Origin: Streptomyces netropsis
Lineage (GTDB): Bacteria; Actinomycetota; Actinomycetes; Streptomycetales; Streptomycetaceae
Direction: 5' to 3'
Assembly: GCF_014203545.1 (NCBI RefSeq)
Contig: NZ_JACHJG010000017.1
Location: 62,001-126,000 of the forward strand
DNA: 64,000 bases
Position 1 is the stretch's first letter. Every line of letters begins with the position of its first letter. The translations under genes were made by a program, and so were the position numbers. Below the pieces are notes generated by a model. The model saw only the letters and a list, made by a program, of their open reading frames with translations, had not been told where the DNA came from and ran no database searches. This document shows, piece after piece, positions 25,947 through 33,783 of the stretch.

Positions 25947-26402
25947 TCAGAGGTCGAACTCGGCGGGGTTGATGCCGAGCGCGTAGCAGACCTCGCGGAC
26001 AACGGCCTGCTCGGTCTTGTCGAAGTCGCCGTCGGCGCCGCCGATGACAATGCCGATCTGGACGACGGCACGCGCCTCCACCGGCTTCTTCTGGACCTTG
26101 CCGATGGTCTGCATGACGCTGACCTTGCCGAAGTCGAAATCGACCGTCAGCTTCTGGCAGTAGTCGTTGAAACGCGCCTGCAAATCGTCGGCGGGGAAGT
26201 TCTTCAGCACATCGTTGGTGGCGATGAGTGCGGCGACCCGCTGCCGCTCGGAAGCGTCGATCGAACCGTCAGCGGCCGCCACCAGAGCGCACATCGCCAT
26301 GCTCGCGTCACGGAACGCCCCACTCTTGAGGTCGTTCTTCTTCGCCATCAGCTGGCCCTGCATCGTGGTGGCCGAGTCCTTGAGCCGGTCCCAGAGCGCC
26401 AT
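25947..26402 (-). CDS. TerB-family tellurite-resistance-like protein
   Basis: Protein of 151 residues of the TerB family, a small acidic helical protein that binds metal and associates with the membrane in Ter systems. Visible are AAADGSIDASERQRV and GGADGDFDKTEQAVV, two acidic loops placed symmetrically. ATG 26402 follows GAGGAGA. There are no terC/terD genes next to it, so it stands apart from a full Ter operon here. Role: stress response, unproven. Confidence 0.85.
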   Translation of the reverse strand: MALWDRLKDSATTMQGQLMAKKNDLKSGAFRDASMAMCALVAAADGSIDASERQRVAALIATNDVLKNFPADDLQARFNDYCQKLTVDFDFGKVSVMQTIGKVQKKPVEARAVVQIGIVIGGADGDFDKTEQAVVREVCYALGINPAEFDL

Positions 26403-26567
26403 GTGCCATCTCCTCGTAAACAAATAGGGGTGCACTGGTGAGAACTGTTCCGGACGGTAAAGAAGTTCCCAAGGTGGCGCTTTGGATTTATGGCACCGTC
26501 GATTCACGGCCGAACCGCCTTCGGCGAAGGCGGAAAGACGGTCGGTGTCAGAGGAAATCGGTCCAGG

Positions 26568-27602
26568 TCAGGAGGGGTCCACTTCCAGCGGGTCCAGGTG
26601 CATCGGCTGGACCTTGCCCTCCATCATCGCGCCCAGTCCGGCCACCGAGCACACGTCGGGGTCCTTCGCGATCTGCACGGACATCCCGGTGCCGGTCCTG
26701 ATCATGGAGTCCAGGCCGGGCAGCACCGCGCTGCCGCCCGCGAGCGTCAGGCCCCGCACCCCGAGGTCCGCCACCAGGTCCGGCGGGCACTCGCGCAGGA
26801 CCCGGCTGATGGCGTCGAGCACGGCGGTGAGCGGAGTGTTGATCGCCTCGCGGACATGGGCGGTGCTCACCCGGACGGTCCGGGACAGCCCTGTGGCCAC
26901 GTCCCGGCCGCGCACCTCCGTGCCTTCCGGCGGCGGGACCGCGCGCAGCGCCAGGTGCAGCGGGTGCAGCCCCTGGGTCGGCAGCATCAGCTCGTGCTGG
27001 TTGCGCACGTGCTGGACCACCGCGTAGTCGATGGCGTCCCCGCCCACGAGCACCTTCTCGGCGGCCACGATCGACCCCAGCGACAACACCGCCACCTGGG
27101 TCGACGCCGCACCGCACACCACGATCATCGACGCCTCGGGCTGCTCTACCGGCAGCCCGCAGCCGACGGCGGCGGCGATGAGGGTGTCGACCAGCTCGAC
27201 CCGGCGCGCGCCGATCCCCGTCAGCGTCTCGACGGCCGCGCGCTGTGCGAGCGGATCGGAGTCGTGCGGAATGCAGACGGCGGCCCGCAGCACGGGACTG
27301 CGCCGCCAGGCCTTGCGCAGCTTCTGGCTCACGAGGTGGCGCAGCATCCGCTGGGCCATGTCGATGTCGACGACCGTGCCGCCCGAGATGGGCCGCACGA
27401 CGCGGATGTGCTTGGGGGTGCGGCCCGCCATGCCGTCGGCGAGGGAGCCGACCGCGATCAGCGACCCGGTGTGGGTGTTGAGCGCGACGATGCTCGGCTC
27501 GTCCACGACCAGGCCGGTGTCCTTGAGGTAGACGCGCGTTCTGGCCGCACCGAGGTCGACGGCGACGTTACAGCGGCGCAGCTGCTCAAGGCCGAACGTC
27601 AT
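26568..27602 (-). CDS. MreB-like actin-family protein with degenerate ATP motif
   Basis: Actin-fold protein of 344 residues, similar to the third MreB-like protein of streptomycetes. The phosphate-1 loop is DLGAARTRVYL and the adenosine motif LAGGSAVLPGL. The phosphate-2 loop, usually DIGGGTT, is VCGAASTQVAV, so ATP turnover may be altered. MreB and Mbl act in the spore wall; the role of this shorter paralogue is not clear. It is monocistronic, with a repeat region upstream. Confidence 0.85.
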   Translation of the reverse strand: MTFGLEQLRRCNVAVDLGAARTRVYLKDTGLVVDEPSIVALNTHTGSLIAVGSLADGMAGRTPKHIRVVRPISGGTVVDIDMAQRMLRHLVSQKLRKAWRRSPVLRAAVCIPHDSDPLAQRAAVETLTGIGARRVELVDTLIAAAVGCGLPVEQPEASMIVVCGAASTQVAVLSLGSIVAAEKVLVGGDAIDYAVVQHVRNQHELMLPTQGLHPLHLALRAVPPPEGTEVRGRDVATGLSRTVRVSTAHVREAINTPLTAVLDAISRVLRECPPDLVADLGVRGLTLAGGSAVLPGLDSMIRTGTGMSVQIAKDPDVCSVAGLGAMMEGKVQPMHLDPLEVDPS

Positions 27603-27787
27603 GGCAGGTCCTCCCCAAGGGGCCGAGGGGTTGCGTTCCGCCGTGCGCGGCGGGCTCTGCCGTCATCGTGCGCGGCGTGGCGCGGGAGTGCCCGTTGGGA
27701 TGCGCCGCATGGGGTGACGTCCTGTCAGGGTCGGGGTGACGGCCTGGTCCGATCGGGTGGCCCGCGGTCTGCCGTGCTGCGCCGTCC

Positions 27788-27910
27788 GCACCACCGCTGC
27801 GCGGCGGTGTCCTCAATCGCCGGACGGGCTGGTATGGGATGAGCCCGGCCCCATCAGCCCGTCCGGCGTGTGAGGACGCGCCCGCAGGGCGCCTGCCGCC
27901 GCAGGCGGCA
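27788..27910. repeat. Dispersed intergenic inverted repeat, copy A
   Basis: Core arms CCTCAATCGCCGGACGGGCT (from 27811) and its near-complement (27856-27875) flank an extra 19-base insert. A 5' CCGCTGCGCGG stem and 3' GGGCG and GCCGCCGCAGGCGGC stems frame it. The same modules recur at four other intergenic sites in the window. Confidence 0.85.
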
Positions 27911-28026
27911 AAGACGGTCGGTAGGCGAAGGTCCGCCGGTCAGGCGAGAGGCGGCAAAGGCGGTCGGTAGGCGAAGGTCCGCCGGTCAGGCGAGAGGCGG
28001 CAAGGACGGTCGGCAGTCGAAGGTCC
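27904..28026. repeat. 46-bp tandem repeat (2.7 copies)
   Basis: Two nearly identical 46-bp units (27904-27949, 27950-27995) and a partial third, each beginning GGCGGCAAAG and containing GGTCCGCCGGTCAGGCGAGA. They abut the 3' end of repeat copy A. Confidence 0.88.
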
Positions 28027-28039
28027 ACCCGGACGCCCC

Positions 28040-29725
28040 CTACTCCTTCGCGTCCGCGTAGCACTCCACGACCGCCGTGGTGAAGGGGAAGCGGACCGGG
28101 GTGCCGTCGAAGACGGCGTCCCCGGCGCGGTCCGAGGCGGTGCGGATGGCCGCGGTGACGGCCTCCGCCTCCTCCTCGGGGCAGTGCACGATGACCTCGT
28201 CGTGCTGGAAGAAGACCAGCTCGGCGCGGAGGTCCGCGAGCTCCTGGCGGAGCGCGGCGAGCAGGACGAGGGCCCAGTCGGCGGCGCTGCCCTGGACGAC
28301 GAAGTTGCGGGTGAAGCGGCCCCGGGCGCGGCTCGCCGGGGTGCTGCCGTAGCCGCCGCCCTCCCCCGTGCCGTCGGTCTCCTGGGGGAGCCCCGCCTCC
28401 TCGGGCGCGGCCGACGAGGCCGGCGGGCAGGTGCGGCCGAGCCAGGTCCGTACGAGCCGGCCCGCCTCGCCCGCGCGCGCCGCGTCGTCGACGTACGCGA
28501 CGGCGGCGGGGAAGCGGCGGCGCAGATCGGCGAGGTGCTTGAGGCCGTCGCCCGAGGTCTGGCCGTAGACCGCGCCGAGCAGGGCGAGCTTGGCCCGCTC
28601 GCGGTCGCCCGAGAACGCCCGGTCGGACAGGGCGGCGTAGAGGTCCCGCTCGTCGGCCGCGACCTCCATCAGCCCCGGGTCGCGGGAGACGGCGGCCAGG
28701 ATCCGCGGCTCCATCTGGTCGGCGTCGGCGACGACGAGCCGCCAGCCGGGGTCGGCGACGACCGCGCGCCGGACGACCTTCGGGATCTGGAGCGCGCCCC
28801 CGCCGTTCGTGGTCCAGCGGCCGGAGACCGCGCCGCTCGGGACGTACTCGGCGCGGAACCGCCCCTCGCGCACCCACGTCTGGAGCCAGGACCAGCCGTG
28901 GGCGGTGTGCAGGCGGTAGAGCTTCTTGTACTGCAACAACGGCTCGACGGCCGGGTGGTCGATCTCCTTGAGCTCCCAGGCGCGGGTGGAGGACAGGGAG
29001 ATCCCCTCGCGGGCGAAGGCCTTGACGATGTCGGCCGACAGATCGGGCCTGACCCGCACGCCGCCCCCGAAGGCCCGCGACACCTCCTCCGCCAGCTCGG
29101 TCAGCCGCCGGGGCTCCAGGCCGCCGGGCAGGCGCTCGCCGAGCAGCTCCGACAGCAGCGCGCGGTGCACGTCGGCACGCCAGGGCATGCCCGTTCGGTT
29201 CATCTCGGCCGCGACCAGCGTCCCCGCCGACTCGGCGGCGATCAGCAGCCGCATCCTGCCGGGGTGCTCGGTGGCGTCCGTGCGGGCCAGCTGCCCGGCG
29301 TAGACCTCCAGGAGCGCGTCCAGCTGCCCGATGCCCGCGGGCAGCGGAACCGGGCCCGGCTCGAAGAGGGACGGCTGGCCACCGGCCGCGCGGGCGGGCG
29401 GATCGGCGGGCACGGGCAGGCCGCGCAGCCGCGCCCAGGCCGCCGCGAGCGAGCGGGGCTGGCCCGACTGGCCCTCGGCATGGCCGGTCAGCAGCGCCTC
29501 GGCGGCCTCCACGTCGTAGCACCGCGGGACGCGGACGCCCGCGGCGAGCAACCGCGGATACATTTCGGCCGTGGACCGCCACACCCAGCGCTCCACGTCC
29601 GGCCGGGCACGCACGGCGGCGGCCGGATCGGAGGCGGATTCCACCGGACCGGCCGGTCTGCCCGCAGGGTCGAGCGGGCAGAGACGAACACCCCCGTCGC
29701 CCGCCTCTGCCACCGCCCATCTCAC
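28040..29725 (-). CDS. DNA polymerase I-like polymerase without 5' nuclease domain
   Basis: Family A polymerase of 561 residues, usually annotated as bifunctional 3'-5' exonuclease/DNA polymerase in streptomycetes. Polymerase motif A is VADADQMEPRIL, motif B RERAKLALLGAVYGQ and motif C FFQHDEVIVH. No 5'-3' exonuclease domain is present, and I cannot see intact 3'-5' exonuclease acidic motifs in the first 180 residues. GTG 29725 begins VRWAVAEAG, a typical start, though its ribosome-binding site is weak. Role likely in repair or end processing. Confidence 0.85.
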   Translation of the reverse strand: MRWAVAEAGDGGVRLCPLDPAGRPAGPVESASDPAAAVRARPDVERWVWRSTAEMYPRLLAAGVRVPRCYDVEAAEALLTGHAEGQSGQPRSLAAAWARLRGLPVPADPPARAAGGQPSLFEPGPVPLPAGIGQLDALLEVYAGQLARTDATEHPGRMRLLIAAESAGTLVAAEMNRTGMPWRADVHRALLSELLGERLPGGLEPRRLTELAEEVSRAFGGGVRVRPDLSADIVKAFAREGISLSSTRAWELKEIDHPAVEPLLQYKKLYRLHTAHGWSWLQTWVREGRFRAEYVPSGAVSGRWTTNGGGALQIPKVVRRAVVADPGWRLVVADADQMEPRILAAVSRDPGLMEVAADERDLYAALSDRAFSGDRERAKLALLGAVYGQTSGDGLKHLADLRRRFPAAVAYVDDAARAGEAGRLVRTWLGRTCPPASSAAPEEAGLPQETDGTGEGGGYGSTPASRARGRFTRNFVVQGSAADWALVLLAALRQELADLRAELVFFQHDEVIVHCPEEEAEAVTAAIRTASDRAGDAVFDGTPVRFPFTTAVVECYADAKE

Positions 29726-29815
29726 GTCCGTGAGTCTGCCAGGGGGGTCTGACAATGGCCGCTGACCTTGTGCTTCGCCGTGCGACCAACCGCCGTCCGG
29801 CCTACGCTCGAAGCC

Positions 29816-30160
29816 ATGAGCGAGCCGAGTGAGTCGAAGGACTGGCAGGTCGCCGCCGACGTCGAGGGGAAACCCACCCGGCGGGACTGCGCCCACCTGG
29901 GCGAGGTCCGCGAGGTGACGCCGAGCAGCACGGAAGGCTGCGAGGACTGTCTGCGCATCGGCAGCAGCTGGCTGCATCTGCGCGAGTGCCTCGCCTGCGG
30001 CCATGTGGGCTGCTGCGACAGTTCCCCCAACCGGCACGCGAGCGCGCACGCGCGTGGGCAGAGCGGTCACGATGTCGCCCGTTCCTTCGAACCGGGCGAG
30101 GACTGGGCGTGGTGCTACGCCGACCAGCTGTTGCTGCTGCCGACGGGCGGCGGGCGCTGA
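29816..30160 (+). CDS. UBP-type zinc finger protein
   Basis: Protein of 114 residues made almost entirely of one ZnF-UBP domain: CAHL, CEDC, CLACGHVGCCDSS and the histidines in RHASAHARGQSGH are the zinc ligands. In eukaryotes such domains bind ubiquitin C-termini; in actinobacteria the ligand is unknown. It is divergent from the polymerase gene. ATG 29816. Confidence 0.88.
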   Translation: MSEPSESKDWQVAADVEGKPTRRDCAHLGEVREVTPSSTEGCEDCLRIGSSWLHLRECLACGHVGCCDSSPNRHASAHARGQSGHDVARSFEPGEDWAWCYADQLLLLPTGGGR

Positions 30161-30216
30161 GCTCGACGTCCGATGACCGCCAGCGATCGGCCGGGCGGGC
30201 TGCGGATGCTGAGCTC

Positions 30217-30717
30217 ATGGACACGACTTATGAGGCCCGGGCCATCGCCCCGGCCGTCTTGCGAGAGCTCCGGGAACGGGACGACGCCGGTGTGACCAGG
30301 CAGCCCCTCACCGACCCGGAAGGCGGCGCCCCCCTGCGCTGCTGCCTGCGGCACAGCGAGCAGGGCGAGCGGATCCTTCTGGTCTCCTACGCGCCCCTGC
30401 GCCGCTGGGCGGCCGAAACGGGCGCCGAGCCCGGGCCCTACGACGAGCGCGGGCCCGTCTTCATCCACGCCGACGACTGCGCCGGCCAGACCTCGGGCCC
30501 CGGCTATCCGGTAGAGATGCACGGCGGGCGCCGGGTGCTGCGCGCGTACAACCGGGAGGGCCGCATCCTCGGCGGGACCCTGATCGAGCTCCCCCAGGAG
30601 CGGGCGGCGGAGGTGGACGGGGTCCTCCGCGACGTCCTCGCGAACCCGGAGGTGGCGCTGGTGCACGTCCGCGCGGTGGAGTTCGGGTGCTTCATGGTCG
30701 AGATCCGCCGTGGTTAG
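30217..30717 (+). CDS. DUF1203 domain protein
   Basis: Protein of 166 residues matching the DUF1203 pattern: CCLR near residue 45, LVSYAPLRRW, GPVFIHADDC, RVLRAYN and a C-terminal VRAVEFGCFMVEI. Function unknown. It follows the UBP finger gene by 56 bp in the same direction, possibly cotranscribed. Confidence 0.85.
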   Translation: MDTTYEARAIAPAVLRELRERDDAGVTRQPLTDPEGGAPLRCCLRHSEQGERILLVSYAPLRRWAAETGAEPGPYDERGPVFIHADDCAGQTSGPGYPVEMHGGRRVLRAYNREGRILGGTLIELPQERAAEVDGVLRDVLANPEVALVHVRAVEFGCFMVEIRRG

Positions 30718-30765
30718 CCGTGTCCGGCGGATCGGATGACCGGACGCCGTCCGCCGTGTCCTGCG

Positions 30766-30934
30766 CACCACCGCTGCGCGGCGGTGTCCTCAAACGCCGG
30801 ACGGGCTGGAATGGGCTGAGCTCAGCCGAAACCAAGCCCGTCCAGCGCAGGCGGCAGGACCGGCCCGCAGTCAAAATCAAGCCCGGCCGGCGATTGAGGA
30901 CGCGGCCGCAGGCCGCTCGCCGCCGCAGGCGGCA
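30766..30934. repeat. Dispersed intergenic inverted repeat, copy B
   Basis: Left arm at 30787-30807 and right arm at 30880-30900 of the same family, separated by a longer insert; flanked by the CCGCTGCGCGG stem on the left and the GCCGCCGCAGGCGGC-type stem on the right. Located between the DUF1203 and rpsN genes, which are convergent. Confidence 0.85.
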
Positions 30935-30970
30935 AGCCCGGCCCGCGGCCGAAACGGCAAGTGCGAACCC

Positions 30971-31276
30971 CTACCAGCTCGACTTGCGCACTCCCGGCAG
31001 GAACCCCGCGTGCGCCTGCTCGCGCAGATTCACCCGGGAAAGCCCGAACGTCCGCAGGTATCCGCGCGGACGTCCGTCAACCGAGTCCCTGTTCCGTACG
31101 CGCGTGGCACTCGCGTCGCGAGGCTGGCGCCGCAGCTCGCTCCGCGCTGCCAGCCGCTCCTCCTCCGGCGTGTGCGGATTGCGGATGACCGCCTTGAGCA
31201 GGGCTCGGCGGGCCGCGTAGCGGGCGACCGTCAGACGGCGCTGTTCGTTCTTCGCGATCTTGCTCTTCTTCGCCAT
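30971..31276 (-). CDS. rpsN: 30S ribosomal protein S14, zinc-independent paralogue
   Basis: Alternative S14 of 101 residues without the CxxC pairs of the zinc form; RNRDSVDGRPRGYLRTFGLSR is the conserved C-terminal part. Such paralogues replace zinc-containing ribosomal proteins under zinc starvation. Its start overlaps the rpmB stop by one base, on the minus strand. It is part of a divergent Zur-type block. Confidence 0.95.
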   Translation of the reverse strand: MAKKSKIAKNEQRRLTVARYAARRALLKAVIRNPHTPEEERLAARSELRRQPRDASATRVRNRDSVDGRPRGYLRTFGLSRVNLREQAHAGFLPGVRKSSW

Positions 31277-31512
31277 CAGACACGACCCCCACGGGCGCGG
31301 ATGCGGGCGACGGCGGCCTCGATGCCGATCACGTCGACGGTCTTGAGGCCCTTCGCGCTCAGCGTGAGCCGCACGTGGCGGCCCTCGCTCGCGAGCCAGT
31401 AGCGCTTGCGCTGGATGTTGGGGTCGAAGCGGCGGCCGGTGCGCCGGTGCGAGTGGGAGATGGAGTTGCCGAAGCCGGGCTTGCGGCCGGTGAGTTGGCA
31501 GTGGGCGGACAT
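31276..31512 (-). CDS. rpmB: 50S ribosomal protein L28 paralogue
   Basis: Protein of 78 residues: CQLTGRKPGFGNSISHSHRRT is the L28 signature, with a single Cys rather than the zinc-binding set. GGAGGT lies 7 bases before ATG 31512. First gene of the leftward arm of the zinc-starvation block; shares its control region with rpmG. Confidence 0.95.
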   Translation of the reverse strand: MSAHCQLTGRKPGFGNSISHSHRRTGRRFDPNIQRKRYWLASEGRHVRLTLSAKGLKTVDVIGIEAAVARIRARGGRV

Positions 31513-31556
31513 GGATCAGACCTCCGGTCCTCGGGTGGCCCTCCCGGGCCTAATGA

Positions 31557-31580
31557 AAATGGAAACCATTTCTGTATAGT
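31557..31580. promoter_or_regulatory. Putative Zur operator and rpmG promoter
   Basis: AAATGG-AAA-CCATTT (31557-31571) is a perfect 6-3-6 inverted repeat in the rpmB-rpmG divergent region and resembles Streptomyces Zur boxes (TGAAAATnnTTTTCA type). TATAGT at 31575-31580 looks like a -10 element; transcription would then begin at about the rpmG ATG (31588), giving a leaderless message. Confidence 0.7.
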
Positions 31581-31587
31581 AGCCCGT

Positions 31588-31752
31588 ATGGCCCGCAACG
31601 AGCTACGCCCCGTCATCAAGCTCCGGTCCACCGCCGGGACCGGCTTCACCTACGTCACCCGCAAGAACCGCCGTAATGACCCCGACCGCCTGGAACTGCG
31701 GAAGTACGACCCGGTCGTCGGCCGTCACGTCACCTTCCGAGAGGAGCGCTGA
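31588..31752 (+). CDS. rpmG: 50S ribosomal protein L33, zinc-independent paralogue
   Basis: Protein of 54 residues (RPVIKLRSTAGTGFTYVTRKN, YDPVVGRHV) without the Cys pairs of zinc-type L33. There is no Shine-Dalgarno site within the short gap to the putative -10 box, which fits leaderless translation. Followed after 5 bp by rpmE. Confidence 0.95.
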   Translation: MARNELRPVIKLRSTAGTGFTYVTRKNRRNDPDRLELRKYDPVVGRHVTFREER

Positions 31753-31757
31753 GCGCC

Positions 31758-32015
31758 ATGAAGCCCGGAATCCACCCCGCCTACGGGCCCGTCGTCTTCC
31801 GCGACCGGGCCGCGAACTACGCCTTCCTCACCCGTTCCACCGCCACCAGCGACAAGACGGTCGAGTGGGAGGACGGCAACACCTACCCCGTCATCGACGT
31901 CGAGATCTCCTCGGCGAGCCACCCCTTCTACACCGGCACCGCCCGGGTGATGGACACCGCCGGCCGCGTGGAGCGCTTCGAGCGGCGCTACGGCAAGCGC
32001 GAGGGCCGCCGATGA
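31758..32015 (+). CDS. rpmE2: 50S ribosomal protein L31 type B
   Basis: Type B L31 of 85 residues (MKPGIHPAYGPVVFRD, SASHPFYTG, GRVERFERRYG) lacking the zinc-binding Cys of type A. In the rightward arm of the zinc-starvation block; its stop overlaps the start of the CobW-like gene (ATGA). Confidence 0.95.
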   Translation: MKPGIHPAYGPVVFRDRAANYAFLTRSTATSDKTVEWEDGNTYPVIDVEISSASHPFYTGTARVMDTAGRVERFERRYGKREGRR

Positions 32016-33229
32016 CCGCGCCGCATCCGCTGCCCGTGGTGCTGGTCGGCGGACTGCACGCCGACGCCCGGCGGGCCACCGTCGACCGGCTCCTGCGCAC
32101 CGCGCCGGGCAGCGTCGCGCTCCACCACGACCTGGCGACGGCCGCGGAGGGGACGGTCCGCCGCACGGTGCGAGACGGCTCCGGAGTCCGGGACGAGGGC
32201 GAGACGCCGCTGGTCAACGACTGCGCGTGCTGCGCCCTGCGCGAGGACCTGATGCCGGAGCTGGAGCGGCTCGCCCGCGCCGGTGACTGCCGGCTCGCCG
32301 TCGTCGAGCTGTGGGACTCCGTCGAGCCCAGGGCCATGGCCGAGGTCGTCGTGGCCTGCGGCGGTGACGACGTCCGGCTGACCGGAGTGTTCACGGCCGT
32401 CGACCCCGCCCTCGTCCTGCCCTACCTGGGCTGCGGCGACGACCTCGCCGAGTTCGGGCTCGCGGCCGCGTCGAGCGACCGGCGCACGGTGGCCGACACC
32501 TTCGCGCGGCAGCTGGAGTACGTCTCCGTGCTGGCGCTGACGGAGGACGGCGAGGGCGGGCCGAAGGCTCCCGCCGCCGACGCGAACCGGGTGACGGAAG
32601 GGCAGGACGTCGAGCCGGCCGACGCCGCCGACTTCGCGCTGCTCACCCAACTCGCCCCGGCCGCCCGGCACATCCGGAACGACTCGGTGGAGCTCGCCGC
32701 GGCCGCCGTCGCCGGTTTCGACGTGGAGGCGGCCGCCGCCCGGCAGCACCCGGCCAGCGCGCTGCTGCCGCAGACCGCCGACACGGACGGGGTCGCCACG
32801 CTCGTATGGCAGCGGCGCAGGCCCTTCCACCCCGGGCGGCTGTACGCGGCGCTGGAGGACCTGAGCTGCGCCGCGGCTCGCAGCCGGGGGCGGTTCTGGC
32901 TCGCCGACCGGCCCGACACGCTGCTGTCGTGGGAGGCGGCGGGCGGTGCGCTGCTGGTGGAGGACGTCGGGCCGTGGCTCGCCGCCCTGCCGGACGCCGC
33001 CTGGGAGATGGTGCCCGCCACCCGCCGGGTGGCCGCCTCGCTGGACTGGCACCCCGAGCACGGCGACCGCACCCAGCACCTCACCTTCACCTCGCCGGGG
33101 CTCGACACCGACGGGCTGACGTCCCTGCTGGAGTCGTGCCTGCTCACGGACGCGGAATACGAGGCGGGACCGGAGGAGTGGCGCCGGCTGTCGCGCGCTT
33201 TCGACGAACTCCTCGATCCGGTCAGTTGA
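32012..33229 (+). CDS. CobW/COG0523-like protein without P-loop or NKxD motif
   Basis: Protein of 405 residues from the G3E metallochaperone family, in the place where zinc chaperone GTPases occur in Zur regulons. The metal motif CxCC is kept (NDCACCALRED). The Walker A loop, normally GxxxxGKT, reads GGLHADARRAT, and the NKxD region reads ALTEDGE, so GTP binding is doubtful. The C-terminal half has the usual CobW C domain (VWQRRRPFHPGRLY, WHPEHGDRTQHLTF). It is translationally coupled to rpmE2. It may be a zinc sink or a regulator of ribosomal protein exchange rather than a GTPase. Confidence 0.8.
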   Translation: MTAPHPLPVVLVGGLHADARRATVDRLLRTAPGSVALHHDLATAAEGTVRRTVRDGSGVRDEGETPLVNDCACCALREDLMPELERLARAGDCRLAVVELWDSVEPRAMAEVVVACGGDDVRLTGVFTAVDPALVLPYLGCGDDLAEFGLAAASSDRRTVADTFARQLEYVSVLALTEDGEGGPKAPAADANRVTEGQDVEPADAADFALLTQLAPAARHIRNDSVELAAAAVAGFDVEAAAARQHPASALLPQTADTDGVATLVWQRRRPFHPGRLYAALEDLSCAAARSRGRFWLADRPDTLLSWEAAGGALLVEDVGPWLAALPDAAWEMVPATRRVAASLDWHPEHGDRTQHLTFTSPGLDTDGLTSLLESCLLTDAEYEAGPEEWRRLSRAFDELLDPVS

Positions 33230-33253
33230 TCGGTCAGTTGATCCGGTCTGCTG

Positions 33254-33309
33254 TTGCGGCCGGTTGTTCCGGCCGGTTGTTGCGGCCGGTTGTTCCGGCC
33301 GGTGGTTCC
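33254..33309. repeat. 13-bp tandem repeat (about 4.3 copies)
   Basis: Units TTGCGGCCGGTTG and TTCCGGCCGGTTG alternate, between the CobW-like stop and rpsR. Each unit holds the palindrome CGGCCG or CCGGCCGG. Possibly the remnant of repeat slippage, with potential to fold in RNA. Confidence 0.85.
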
Positions 33310-33382
33310 GGTCCGCTGAGCGGACCCTTTCCTTCCCCCCCCCAATTCCCGAACGATCTCTTCCCGAAAAAGGACCTCGCCC

Positions 33383-33631
33383 ATGGCTCGCCGTCCCGAG
33401 CACCGCAAGAACCTCAAGCCCCGGCCCAATCCCCTGGACGCCGCGGGAATCACGTACATCGACTACAAGGACGTCGATCTGCTGCGGAAGTTCATTTCGG
33501 ACCGCGGGAAGATCCGCAGCCGGCGCGTGAGCCGTGTCACCGCCCAGCAGCAGCGGCAACTGTCCCGGGCGATCAAAAACGCCCGTGAGATGGCCCTTCT
33601 GCCGTATTCCTCTTCCTCCGCGGCGAAGTAG
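33383..33631 (+). CDS. rpsR2: 30S ribosomal protein S18, zinc-independent paralogue
   Basis: S18 paralogue of 82 residues: IDYKDVDLLRKFISDRGKI and the basic RRVSRVTAQQQRQLSRAIKNAREMALLPY stretch. It lacks the Cys residues of zinc-type S18. AAAGGA precedes ATG 33383. Last gene of the rightward arm of the zinc-starvation block, set apart by the 13-bp repeats. Confidence 0.95.
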   Translation: MARRPEHRKNLKPRPNPLDAAGITYIDYKDVDLLRKFISDRGKIRSRRVSRVTAQQQRQLSRAIKNAREMALLPYSSSSAAK

Positions 33632-33670
33632 TGACGGACTCTGCCGCGAAGTAGCGATGGGAACACCCTG

Positions 33671-33683
33671 TGTGCACGTGCAT
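33671..33683. promoter_or_regulatory. TGCACGTGCA motif, site 1
   Basis: TGTGCACGTGCAT, about 100 bp before the DUF397 start, holds a palindromic TGCACGTGCA core that recurs twice in the divergent region of the ATPase and XRE genes. Candidate binding site of the XRE regulator. Confidence 0.45.
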
Positions 33684-33783
33684 CGGCTCATGCAGAAGCA
33701 CATGAACGCAGCTATGATCCGGAGCAGTTGTCGTCCCCGAATCCGCGGCCGGGGATGCCCCTGCAACTCTCCGGGAGAGTCCA

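Larger units (their letters stand above)
27603..28039. other. Intergenic region with stacked repeats
   Basis: 437 bp between the MreB-like start and the polymerase stop. It holds one copy of the genome-dispersed inverted repeat (27788-27910) and 46-bp tandem repeats (27904-28026). No gene is seen. Confidence 0.7.

Noticed and set aside
27904..28026. Possible CRISPR array
   Set aside because: The 46-bp units are contiguous without unique spacers and no cas genes are nearby; it is a simple tandem repeat.
33220..33320. Short coding sequence in the 13-bp repeat before rpsR2
   Set aside because: Frames there consist only of the repeat and lack a start with a ribosome-binding site.
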